A stretch of 5,704 bases of DNA from Bifidobacterium breve (GCA_943331415.1 CALQLM010000099.1:1-5704); one strand, 5' to 3'; positions 1-5,704 are shown, counted from the first letter of the stretch. Notes: generated from the letters alone by a model not told the origin. Translations and numbers: made by a program.

Positions 1-162
1 CACCACCTGTTCAAAGCCAAGGAGATCCTCGCTGCGACACTGTGCACCATTCACAACGAGCGTTTCATCATCCGGTTGGTTGATCGAATCCGGGAGGCGA
101 TCCCGACCGGTGGCTTCGAGGATCTGAAGGCCGACGTCATGGGCCGCTACTACCGCTCCTGA
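1..162 (+). CDS. tgt: Queuine/preQ1 tRNA-ribosyltransferase (Tgt), C-terminal fragment
   Basis: This is the 3' end of a gene that begins before the window. Frame 1 is open from the first base to TGA at 160-162 and gives 53 residues, opening HHLFKAKEILAATLCTIHNE and ending GRYYRS. The pattern HLF.A.E.L...L.TIHN followed by a helix of the R.V..IR.AI type matches the C-terminus of bacterial Tgt. Tgt exchanges guanine for preQ1 or queuine at position 34 of GUN-anticodon tRNAs in the cytoplasm. In the family the His of the IHN motif is the last ligand of the structural zinc (after CxCxxC). Here it is the codon at 52-54, and the 35 residues after it are close to the tail length known for Tgt enzymes. 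The catalytic Asp residues and the zinc cysteines lie outside the window. The gene converges on the RT operon. Nothing suggests the end is broken. Confidence 0.88.
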   Translation, partial: HHLFKAKEILAATLCTIHNERFIIRLVDRIREAIPTGGFEDLKADVMGRYYRS

Positions 163-184
163 CCGCGGGCGCGCGAGGGCGCGG
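163..184 (+). terminator. GC-rich hairpin just after tgt stop
   Basis: CCGCG at 163-167 can pair with CGCGG at 180-184 around a 12-nt GC-rich loop, starting directly after the tgt stop codon. It is followed by A-rich rather than T-rich sequence on the plus strand. It would therefore be a U-less hairpin of the kind often proposed in mycobacteria, not a canonical intrinsic terminator. The stem is short and the surrounding bases are almost all G and C, so chance pairing is a real alternative. Confidence 0.3.
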
Positions 185-186
185 GG

Positions 187-234
187 AAAAACGAAAAATT
201 GAAGGATCGAAAGCCGCAGCCTCTGTGGTCCTTC
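187..234 (-). terminator. Probable Rho-independent terminator of the RT operon
   Basis: Read on the minus strand, about 64 bases after the RT stop codon, GAAGGA (complement of 229-234) pairs with TCCTTC (complement of 201-206). An inner stem forms between 214-219 and 223-228 (CCGCAG/CTGTGG as written on the plus strand, one wobble). The hairpin is followed directly by AATTTTTCGTTTTT (complement of 187-200). A hairpin plus a T-rich tract in this position fits an intrinsic terminator for the minus-strand transcript. Oddities are a 7-base bulge between the stems, and an inner stem that pairs better as plus-strand RNA (G-U) than as minus-strand RNA (A-C). An alternative register pairs 209-219 with 223-234. 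A structured small RNA is the competing reading. Confidence 0.6.
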
Positions 235-297
235 GCCAATATCCGCCCGAAAGCGGGATCCGCGCCCTCAGGGAGAATGAAACACTGGCAGACGTGC
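235..297. other. Non-coding remainder of the tgt/RT convergent gap, small hairpins
   Basis: No credible gene is present. CCGC at 243-246 can pair with GCGG at 253-256 around a CCGAAA loop. CCC/GGG at 265-267 and 271-273 flank a TCA loop. The sequence GCGGGATCCGC (253-263) is nearly self-complementary. In the minus-strand operon this stretch is the 3' untranslated region between the RT stop codon and the proposed terminator. The run of small stems is compatible with a structured 3' UTR or RNA, but each stem alone is weak. Confidence 0.35.
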
Positions 298-1635
298 TCA
301 CCGCAAGTTTTTCACGTTCACTAACGACACCAGCCCCATCTCGGTGTAAAGCACCCGTGGTGGCAGCAGCCTCAATCCCTTGACGCCCGGACGTCCGGTG
401 GCAACCTGACTGATCTTCCGCGCGATCCGGAAATCCAGATCTTTGAGCACGTTCCGATCCGTCGTGGCATCGAGCAGAGCGGATAAACCGGGAATAGCGA
501 ACGGACTCGCCGTATCGAGCATCACGTTCGTCATTGCAACCAAGTGCTGCGCTCGGTCGGGCAACGGAAGTGACCTAACCGCCGCCGCGGCACCGTCGAT
601 GCGGGCAGCGAACCGTCCGATGAAACGGCGTAGCCGATGCGGCCCTACGGTGACCGCGCCGGCGTGGCTAACGGACAGTCCCAGACAGTCGATCCGGTTA
701 CCGCCACGGTATGCGGGATCCTCGGTTGAGGGCATACCGGTGGCGCTCAATGCGGTGCGACGTTCCTTGGCCTGTTTGCGTCTGACGCCCAAGCCTCCGA
801 GTATCGAATCGATCCGGGCGTCCGCCTCGTGCATCGCTGCCATTTCGGAATGGGCGACCAGGAAATCATCGTTGTAGCGGGCGTAAAAAATCCCGTCGAT
901 CTCGTGGATGGCCCGGTCCATCGGCAGCACCGCCACGTTCGAAAGCACTGGTACTACCGGAGTCCCCATGGGAACGCCGTTGAGTCGGGTGAACAGGGCA
1001 CCATCCGACTCCCGGACAACCGGACGGACGAGAGCGGTGATGAGGTTCCACGCGTTCTCGGAGAGGTCACCATTGGGGCTGCCCAGCGCGGCGATCTCCC
1101 GCAGGATGGGCCACACCGCTGCGTCCGGACCCACCGGCAGGCCATCGCCGTAATGGTCGAAATCGGACTGCATGACATACACCGGCGGTCCGGTTTTGCC
1201 GACTCGCCGGCGATGTTCACGCACGAAGGCGGCGAGTGCCCGCATCGCGGTGGCATTGGTCAACCCGGGGAGGTAGGAATACACACCGGGTAGGCCATAA
1301 CTCCTAGCGTTGCGGGTGAGCAGTTGGTAGAGCGCTGAACCGATGACATGGTCGGTGAAGCCCGGCATATGAGCGGCGCGGACCTTGCCCTTGCTCTCCA
1401 GAAACCAGAGGTCGACCGGCTTGGGCTGGTAATCGCCTGCGGCAACGGTGTGCGCGATGGCCCTTGCCAGGGTCTTACGCTTCGTCGCGGTATCGAAAAA
1501 TGAGACACCACAATCGGTTTCGGTCTCTGTAAAAGCCTGGCCGCGTTGCTGTTTCTTGGTGAAGATTCCCAGGATGATTTCCTCGTAGGTATGAGGATCA
1601 CCTAGGCACCGGTCGATGTCGAAGGACTCAACCAT
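298..1635 (-). CDS. Reverse transcriptase (RNA-directed DNA polymerase), non-intron type, class unresolved
   Basis: The 445-residue protein carries the RT palm and finger blocks in order. KGKVRAAHMPGFTDHVIGSA (about 82-101) corresponds to block 2 (K.R.I...D.V...A). VMQSDFDHYGD (154-164) is block 3 with the first catalytic Asp, probably D158. NGVPMGTPVVPVLSN (219-233) is block 4. YARYNDDFLV (251-260) is block 5 with catalytic D256 and D257. LGLSVSHAGAVTVGP (318-332) fits block 7. About 110 residues of thumb-like sequence follow, with no visible HNH endonuclease, Cas1 or X/maturase signature. YNDD and PMGT depart from the usual YADD and PQG. The ATG at 1635 overlaps the upstream membrane gene as ATGGTTGA and has no strong Shine-Dalgarno, which suggests translational coupling. 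An in-frame ATG at 1713 would give 471 residues but overlaps far more and lacks family-like sequence. RT identity is firm. The subgroup (retron-like, Abi/DRT unknown group, other) and the biological role are not determined. Confidence 0.9.
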   Translation of the reverse strand: MVESFDIDRCLGDPHTYEEIILGIFTKKQQRGQAFTETETDCGVSFFDTATKRKTLARAIAHTVAAGDYQPKPVDLWFLESKGKVRAAHMPGFTDHVIGSALYQLLTRNARSYGLPGVYSYLPGLTNATAMRALAAFVREHRRRVGKTGPPVYVMQSDFDHYGDGLPVGPDAAVWPILREIAALGSPNGDLSENAWNLITALVRPVVRESDGALFTRLNGVPMGTPVVPVLSNVAVLPMDRAIHEIDGIFYARYNDDFLVAHSEMAAMHEADARIDSILGGLGVRRKQAKERRTALSATGMPSTEDPAYRGGNRIDCLGLSVSHAGAVTVGPHRLRRFIGRFAARIDGAAAAVRSLPLPDRAQHLVAMTNVMLDTASPFAIPGLSALLDATTDRNVLKDLDFRIARKISQVATGRPGVKGLRLLPPRVLYTEMGLVSLVNVKNLR

Positions 1636-3754
1636 CAGACACCGGCCGCCCCGATGTGACGGCTTCGGGACCGAACGCTTCGGTGCCGAGATTCCATGAG
1701 CGCACGGTGTCACGCCACGCTCGCAACTGTTCCGGTTCAGGATCGGTCGGCAGGATGAAGAGCACCCGCAGGATTCCCCTGCGGTAGGTCGGAGTGAGCC
1801 AGCGGTTCGACACTGTGATCATGTCGCCGCCGTCCTCCATGCTCGCGAGTACTGCCTGCAAGGCTCCGGCCAGTAGTTCTGAGTCGAGCGCGCGCATCGC
1901 AATGGCACCGTCGAGGGTCGCGGCGTCGAACACGACCCCGTCGGGAAACAGCCTGCGGAAAGTGTCGGTGAGGGCAGCCAGATCCCGGGCTTGAGCGGTC
2001 ACGGAACTGTTCGAGGAAATCAAATTTCTTCTCGTCAGGGTCACCAGTGCCGCTCGGCCGTTGGGTTCGGATTCGGCCAGGCATCGACCGCGACTGGCGG
2101 CGCCGCCTGTCATAGCCTGGATAGCCAGATGGGTTCGGTGATCTGAATTGCCCTGTGAACGATTGCCCTGTGAACGTTCGTAGTAGACGAGCTTCGTTGC
2201 CGATCCGAAGGCAAAATATCCACTGCCCGCCAGGGTTTCCCGCATGACCGTCACCGCAGCCGACTTCTGCTTCGGGGTAATGGACGGGCTGATGGTGATG
2301 GTACCGGCCACTGCCGGGCCGGGCTCGTCGCTCAATGACCGCATCCAATCCCGAAGCGGTACCAGTGTGGGTAGCTGAGGGTCTCGCCGGTCCCGGATGT
2401 GCTGGACATTGATCAGCACCAGAAGCTGGATGATCATCGCGGCGGTGATCTGGATGAGATCGCCTGCGGGGTTGGGATTTATCCAGACCAGCCAGAGCAA
2501 TATGGCGAGGAGCAGAAAAGTCATGATGTGGGTGCGGAAGTGTCCCTCGGCGAAGAGCCGAATCTGATAGACGCCGATCAGGCTGCGCACCACGAACATC
2601 GGGATGAGCGCCAGCAGGAAGCCAATAGGCACGTCGTGCAACACGAGCACGCCCAGGGCGGCGGCTAAGGCCCAGAAGAAGAGCGCGACCAGCGGTGCCG
2701 CCAGGAGGAGTTTTCGGAAGAACGACAACTGAAGATTGCGAATCGCCGGCATGGTGCGCAGCCGGACGAGATCGAAGTAAAAGATCGCCGCGCTCTCGTA
2801 GGTGCCCCGAAACAGCGGCAGGATCAGATAGAAGAACTGGAATGCATCGATCCGCTGCCAACTTGTGAGCCCAGCGGTGAGGTCGAATGTCCGGGTATTC
2901 GTCCCGTAGAAACCGACGAGTGCCAGAACCAGGATGGCATCCAGTCGCAGGCTGAACCCGGAGAAAGTTGTCTGAATTCCCAGTCGGAGCGGGATGGATG
3001 GAAGATGGCGCCAGAAGCGCAAGTCACCCGGCCACCATTTCGGGTGAAGACCCATCAATCGGTATACCTCGAGGCAGTAGTGCAGGGTGATCCAGATGCC
3101 GAGTGCATTGCAGGCGATGATCGCGATGATGATTGCGGCGGTGGGATAGAAGTAGAAGCCGAAACCGAGAATGACCAGTTGCACCACGGTCGGCAGAAAC
3201 ATCGACCAAGCGGGTTTATAGACGCGACGGGTCGCGTAGATGCCGGAGTGCAGGACGCGCACGGGTAGGTCGATCGCGAACTCGACGACGATCAGGAACG
3301 CGTAGACCCGGGCTACGGGATCGGTGTCCGCCTGGTTGAAGACCAGGAGAAAGGCGGCTCCGACTGCGATCGTGAGTACCGCCAATAGCAGTGCCAGCAT
3401 CAGCCAGCGGCCAATCTCATTCTCGGAGGCGTCCCGTTGGCCTGACCGCGCGAACGTCCTCAGCCGTTCGCGCATCACCTCCAACAGGCCCCACCAGCCG
3501 CCGGCGACGAACAGGCTGCCGGCCCGCAGCATCATCACGGTGAAGGCTGCGACTCCGCCCAGGCTGGCAAGCAGGATGAAGAACTCGGCGACGTGGACGG
3601 CGAATCGGACGGTAGCGACCAGCAGTGGGTAGCGCAGCCGGTAACTCAGGTAGTGCGCGACCCGGCCGGTCAGCAGGCTCGGATACAGCGCGACCGGCGC
3701 CCTGCTGCTGCGGGCCGTGCGCTCGAACCAGCGATCAACATCATTGCCTGGCAT
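1628..3754 (-). CDS. Polytopic membrane protein, flippase-like (MOP/Wzx style), with large soluble C-terminal extension
   Basis: The product is 708 residues. A basic N-terminus is followed by about 11-12 hydrophobic segments between residues 45 and 450, clearest near 118-139, 149-166, 186-226 (two), 272-285, 303-320, 349-398 (two), 409-426 and 432-450. Paired helices and loops such as RFAVHVAEFFILLASLGGVA resemble polysaccharide/lipid-II flippases of the MOP exporter superfamily, but I see no diagnostic motif, so the family is tentative. From about 452 to 708 the chain is soluble and unrecognised, about 255 residues beyond the usual flippase length, and includes a duplicated RSQGN. The ATG at 3754 was chosen because GGAG lies 4 bases upstream. 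An in-frame ATG at 3841 adds 29 residues of unlikely sequence. The TGA at 1628-1630 lies inside the RT start region, so the two genes form one operon. A role as membrane partner or effector of the RT is inference. Confidence 0.78.
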   Translation of the reverse strand: MPGNDVDRWFERTARSSRAPVALYPSLLTGRVAHYLSYRLRYPLLVATVRFAVHVAEFFILLASLGGVAAFTVMMLRAGSLFVAGGWWGLLEVMRERLRTFARSGQRDASENEIGRWLMLALLLAVLTIAVGAAFLLVFNQADTDPVARVYAFLIVVEFAIDLPVRVLHSGIYATRRVYKPAWSMFLPTVVQLVILGFGFYFYPTAAIIIAIIACNALGIWITLHYCLEVYRLMGLHPKWWPGDLRFWRHLPSIPLRLGIQTTFSGFSLRLDAILVLALVGFYGTNTRTFDLTAGLTSWQRIDAFQFFYLILPLFRGTYESAAIFYFDLVRLRTMPAIRNLQLSFFRKLLLAAPLVALFFWALAAALGVLVLHDVPIGFLLALIPMFVVRSLIGVYQIRLFAEGHFRTHIMTFLLLAILLWLVWINPNPAGDLIQITAAMIIQLLVLINVQHIRDRRDPQLPTLVPLRDWMRSLSDEPGPAVAGTITISPSITPKQKSAAVTVMRETLAGSGYFAFGSATKLVYYERSQGNRSQGNSDHRTHLAIQAMTGGAASRGRCLAESEPNGRAALVTLTRRNLISSNSSVTAQARDLAALTDTFRRLFPDGVVFDAATLDGAIAMRALDSELLAGALQAVLASMEDGGDMITVSNRWLTPTYRRGILRVLFILPTDPEPEQLRAWRDTVRSWNLGTEAFGPEAVTSGRPVSDG
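2147..2176. repeat. Perfect 2 x 15-bp tandem duplication in the membrane-protein gene
   Basis: The unit ATTGCCCTGTGAACG occurs twice head to tail (2147-2161 and 2162-2176) without mismatch. In the minus-strand frame it encodes RSQGN-RSQGN (about residues 527-536) in the soluble C-terminal region, so it keeps the reading frame. It looks like a recent slippage duplication in a linker or surface loop. Confidence 0.9.
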
Positions 3755-3758
3755 GGAT

Positions 3759-3762
3759 CTCC
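3759..3762 (-). promoter_or_regulatory. Ribosome binding site that decides the membrane-protein start
   Basis: On the minus strand the sequence before the ATG at 3754 reads GGAGATCC-ATG, giving a GGAG core 4 bases upstream. Neither the longer ATG at 3841 nor its surroundings show a comparable site. This supports the 708-residue product over the 737-residue one. Confidence 0.5.
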
Positions 3763-3788
3763 GACTCGTCAACGCCGCTGTTGGACAG

Positions 3789-3794
3789 ACTTTA
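3789..3794 (-). promoter_or_regulatory. Candidate -10 element (TAAAGT) for the membrane protein/RT operon
   Basis: Read on the minus strand, TAAAGT fits the mycobacterial TAnnnT -10 consensus and lies 34 bases upstream of the ATG at 3754, giving a short leader. At 17-bp spacing the upstream hexamer is GACCAG, a poor match to TTGACA. The call rests on the -10 alone and is weak. Confidence 0.28.
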
Positions 3795-3842
3795 GGCCGT
3801 GTGGCGTTTCGCTGGTCACAGGGTCCGCCAGCCAGGCCCACC

Positions 3843-3859
3843 GGCTAGGTCCACTAGCC
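3843..3859. promoter_or_regulatory. Perfect 6-bp inverted repeat, operator-like
   Basis: GGCTAG (3843-3848) and CTAGCC (3854-3859) are exact reverse complements separated by GTCCA. The site lies in the divergent gap between the RT operon and the RNase T2 gene, 33 bases upstream of the RNase T2 start. It could be a repressor/activator site for either promoter or a small RNA hairpin. No specific regulator is suggested by the sequence, and the arms are short enough to arise by chance. Confidence 0.35.
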
Positions 3860-3891
3860 AGCAGAGGCGCTGCGCTGTTGAATAGCGAATC

Positions 3892-4638
3892 GTGAAGCGA
3901 GGCGATGCGACGGTGATCTCGATAACGGTCGGTCTGTCCGTGGTGGTCGTCGCGGCGGTGGCCTTCAGCCTGTTGGTACTTGATCGCAAACCTCGGCCCG
4001 CGGAGACGGCGGCAGCCAGCAGTTCCAGCCTGCTGGTGGTGACCTGGGGCCCCAGTCTATGCAAGGTGGAGCCCTCCAACGCCGGGTGTAAGTCCGGGCA
4101 CGTCGACAAGTTGGGCAAGAGTTTTGTGCTGCACGGTTTGTGGCCGCAGCCATCAACCGAACAGTACTGCGAGGTTCCCAAGAGAACTCCCGACCGCGAC
4201 CGCAAACCCGTGCCGTTGCCGCCGGACCTTCAGGCCAGCCTGAAGGCAATGATGTCGGACTCCGCGCTCATGACGACCCATGAGTGGTATGCGCACGGCA
4301 CCTGCTCCGGTGTCGCTCCGCCGGCATATTTCGGTATCGCCGCGGACTTGGCCGCGCAGGCCGCCAAGGTGCTCGACCCCGTGTTCCAGCAGGCTGCCGG
4401 TCAACGCATGTCATCTCGTGCGGTGCGCGAGACAGTGGATGCGCTACTGGGTACTGGCACAGGCAAGCGGGTCGGACTCACCTGCCGTGACGCTTCGGGG
4501 GCGGGGAGCATCGTCTACGAGGTTCGGTTTTCCCTCCCGCCGGTCGCTCAACTCCCTGAGGACGCACCTTCGCTGGCTGACGCGCTCACCCGGGGCCCGA
4601 CCGTCGCCCCGGGGTGCGGGCAAGCCCGCGTTCCCTGA
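3892..4638 (+). CDS. RNase T2 family ribonuclease, secreted or membrane-anchored
   Basis: The 248-residue product carries both conserved active-site segments of the RNase T2 family. FVLHGLWPQ (78-86) is CAS I with catalytic His81. HEWYAHGTC (130-138) is CAS II with His130, Glu131 and His135. TWGPSLC (51-57) matches the family's usual N-terminal strand. These enzymes cleave single-stranded RNA through a 2',3'-cyclic phosphate, normally outside the cytoplasm. A basic start and a hydrophobic stretch (8-31) followed by an Ala/Ser-rich linker form a signal peptide or N-terminal anchor. Six cysteines (57, 66, 93, 138, 198, 242) fit extracytoplasmic disulfides. The start is uncertain: GTG at 3892 has no clear ribosome site, while GTG at 3913 has GAGG 10 bases upstream and would remove 7 residues. 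Length is normal for the family. It is divergent from the RT operon and 19 bases upstream of the P450 gene. The physiological role, such as nutrient scavenging, is not shown. Confidence 0.9.
   Translation: MKRGDATVISITVGLSVVVVAAVAFSLLVLDRKPRPAETAAASSSSLLVVTWGPSLCKVEPSNAGCKSGHVDKLGKSFVLHGLWPQPSTEQYCEVPKRTPDRDRKPVPLPPDLQASLKAMMSDSALMTTHEWYAHGTCSGVAPPAYFGIAADLAAQAAKVLDPVFQQAAGQRMSSRAVRETVDALLGTGTGKRVGLTCRDASGAGSIVYEVRFSLPPVAQLPEDAPSLADALTRGPTVAPGCGQARVP
4588..4629 (+). other. Two tandem GC-rich hairpins at the 3' end of the RNase T2 gene
   Basis: ACCCGGGGC (4588-4596) pairs with GCCCCGGGGT (4606-4615) with a single bulged base and a 9-nt loop. It is followed at once by GCGGG (4616-4620) and CCCGC (4625-4629) around a CAAG loop. 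Both lie in the last coding bases, just before the P450 start. There is no T-tract. They could slow transcription, stabilise the upstream mRNA segment or tune expression of the P450, or they may simply reflect high GC. Confidence 0.35.
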
Positions 4639-4657
4639 CACCGGGCAGACTGGGGCA

Positions 4658-5704
4658 ATGACCGCTGCACCGCAGGCGCTACTGCTCGAACTGCTCGATC
4701 CCGCCCACCGCGCCGACCCGTACCCGATCTACCGGCAGTTACGGGAACACGGTCCGTTATCTCTGCCGGACTCCAACCTGGTGGTGTTTTCATCGTTCGC
4801 CGACTGCGACGAGGTGCTGCGGCATCCGGCGTCGTGTAGCGACCGGCTCAAGTCCACTGCCGCTCAGCAGGCGATCGCGGATGGAGCGCAGCCGCGGCCC
4901 TTCGGCACGCCTGGCTTTCTTTTCCTCGATCCGCCCGATCACACCAGGCTGCGCAAGTTGGTCAGTAAGGCCTTCTCACCCAAGGTCGTTCGGGCCCTTG
5001 AGCCTGGTATCGCCGCGTTGGTGGACGGATTGTTGGACAAGGCTGCCGCCGCGGATCGGTTGGAGGTGATCGGCGACCTTGCCTACCCGCTGCCGGTTGC
5101 GGTGATCTGTCGACTGCTCGGCGTTCCGATTGAGGACGAGCCCAAGTTCAGCTGGGCCTCAGCACTGCTCGCACAGGGCCTCGACCCGTTCATCGCGTTC
5201 ACGGGTCAACCGCAGGGGTTCGAGGAGCGGATGGAGGCCGGCCTGTGGCTGCGCGAGTATCTGCGAGATCTGTTACAGCAACGCCGCGCGCACCCGGGCG
5301 ACGACCTGATGTCGGGGTTGATTGCCGTCGAGGAGGCAGGTGATCAGCTCAACGAGGAAGAGATTGTCGCGACCTGCAATCTGTTGCTGATCGCCGGACA
5401 CGAGACGACGGTGAATCTGATCGCCAACGGGGTGCTGGCCATGCTTCGCCATCCTGGGCACTGGGCTGCCCTCGGGCAGGATTCCAGCCGAGCCTCGGCG
5501 ATTGTCGAGGAGACTCTGCGCTACGACCCGCCGGTCCAACTAGTCGGCCGAGTCGCGGGGGAGGACATGATCATCGGAGAGCGGAAGTTACGAATTCCCA
5601 AGGGCGACATCATGATGCTGCTGCTGGCTGCCGCGCATCGCGACCCCGCGGTGACCGATCAGCCGGATGAGTTCGACCCCACCCGGGCGTCGGTCCGCCA
5701 CCTC
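4658..5704 (+). CDS. Cytochrome P450 (CYP164-like), C-terminus beyond window
   Basis: The open frame runs from ATG at 4658 (GGGG 3 bases upstream) to the last base, 349 residues without a stop. The opening LLDPAHRADPYPIYRQLREH is the usual start of soluble bacterial P450s. FLDPPDHTRLRKLVSKAFSP (about 88-107) is the conserved helix C region. AGHETT (246-251) is the I-helix oxygen-activation motif with the acid/threonine pair. ETLR (285-288) is the ExxR motif of helix K. The haem-binding FGxGxHxCxG loop lies downstream of the window, so its cysteine cannot be checked. Bacterial P450s run to about 400 residues, so some 50-60 are missing. It would be a cytoplasmic haem monooxygenase needing ferredoxin and reductase partners that are not visible here. 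From memory the N-terminal half resembles mycobacterial CYP164A enzymes; substrate unknown. The 19-bp gap after the RNase T2 gene allows co-transcription, but the functions are not obviously linked. Confidence 0.92.
   Translation, partial: MTAAPQALLLELLDPAHRADPYPIYRQLREHGPLSLPDSNLVVFSSFADCDEVLRHPASCSDRLKSTAAQQAIADGAQPRPFGTPGFLFLDPPDHTRLRKLVSKAFSPKVVRALEPGIAALVDGLLDKAAAADRLEVIGDLAYPLPVAVICRLLGVPIEDEPKFSWASALLAQGLDPFIAFTGQPQGFEERMEAGLWLREYLRDLLQQRRAHPGDDLMSGLIAVEEAGDQLNEEEIVATCNLLLIAGHETTVNLIANGVLAMLRHPGHWAALGQDSSRASAIVEETLRYDPPVQLVGRVAGEDMIIGERKLRIPKGDIMMLLLAAAHRDPAVTDQPDEFDPTRASVRHL

Noticed and set aside
235..297. tRNA gene or tRNA-derived attachment site beside tgt
   Set aside because: The GAAAGCGGG stretch recalls part of a tRNA-Ser, but no cloverleaf, T-loop or CCA-end pairing can be built.
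277..324. Small plus-strand ORF of 15 codons (starts MKHWQTCS) after GGGAGA
   Set aside because: It overlaps the RT 3' end in antisense, the ribosome-site spacing is too short, and nothing about the peptide is recognisable.
443..1293. Long plus-strand open frames across the RT gene (443-877, 829-1293)
   Set aside because: They are antisense shadows in GC-rich DNA. Their translations lack motifs, while the minus frame carries ordered RT blocks.
298..1635. Diversity-generating retroelement RT
   Set aside because: Block 4 lacks the DGR-type SQ sequence, no Avd-like gene is present, and I saw no pair of near-identical repeats differing at adenines anywhere in the window.
163..1635. Group II intron with its intron-encoded protein
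   Set aside because: No maturase X or endonuclease region follows the RT blocks, and I see no domain V-like hairpin or intron boundary around the gene. The RT start also overlaps the upstream gene, which does not fit an intron.
1737..2861. Alternative minus-strand frame of 374 codons within the membrane-protein gene
   Set aside because: It is rich in Arg, Pro, Gly and His with no domain, a typical out-of-frame reading of the real gene, which shows regular membrane helices.
1..5704. CRISPR array, insertion sequence or integrase
   Set aside because: No spaced direct repeats, terminal inverted repeats or transposase/recombinase motifs were found on either strand.

Overview
The window is GC-rich. 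Its gene content and protein style point to a high-GC actinobacterium, most likely an environmental or fast-growing Mycobacterium/Mycolicibacterium. This rests on the P450, which resembles the mycobacterial CYP164 type, on a secreted RNase T2 and on a bacterial Tgt. The organism call is from memory of these families, not from a search.

Layout. The left edge (1-162, +) is the last 53 codons of tgt, queuine/preQ1 tRNA-ribosyltransferase. A 135-bp non-coding gap (163-297) holds several hairpins. One is followed on the minus strand by a T-rich run, and I read it as the terminator of a convergent minus-strand operon. That operon has two genes. The promoter-proximal gene (1628-3754, -) encodes a 708-residue polytopic membrane protein that looks like a MOP/Wzx-type flippase, with a soluble C-terminal region of about 255 residues that I do not recognise. 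The second gene (298-1635, -) encodes a 445-residue reverse transcriptase with a YNDD active site. It starts inside the last codons of the membrane gene (ATGGTTGA, 8-bp overlap), so the two are probably translationally coupled. A 137-bp divergent gap (3755-3891) with a perfect inverted repeat separates this operon from a plus-strand pair: a membrane-anchored or secreted RNase T2 (3892-4638), then a cytochrome P450 (4658 to the window end, truncated before its haem-cysteine motif).

Interpretation. tgt, RNase T2 and the P450 look like ordinary chromosomal genes. The two-gene RT/membrane-protein unit sits between them like an accessory cassette. The RT has neither recognisable intron-encoded maturase/endonuclease domains nor DGR hallmarks, and no group II ribozyme or template/variable repeat pair is visible. 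It therefore belongs with RTs that are not obviously mobile (retron-like, Abi/DRT 'unknown group' or another unclassified lineage). Pairing such an RT with a flippase-like membrane protein is the most interesting feature here. A membrane-effector defence system is one hypothesis, but the sequence alone does not prove any function. If an RNA partner lies nearby, the only two places that could hold one are the gaps at 163-297 and 3755-3891.
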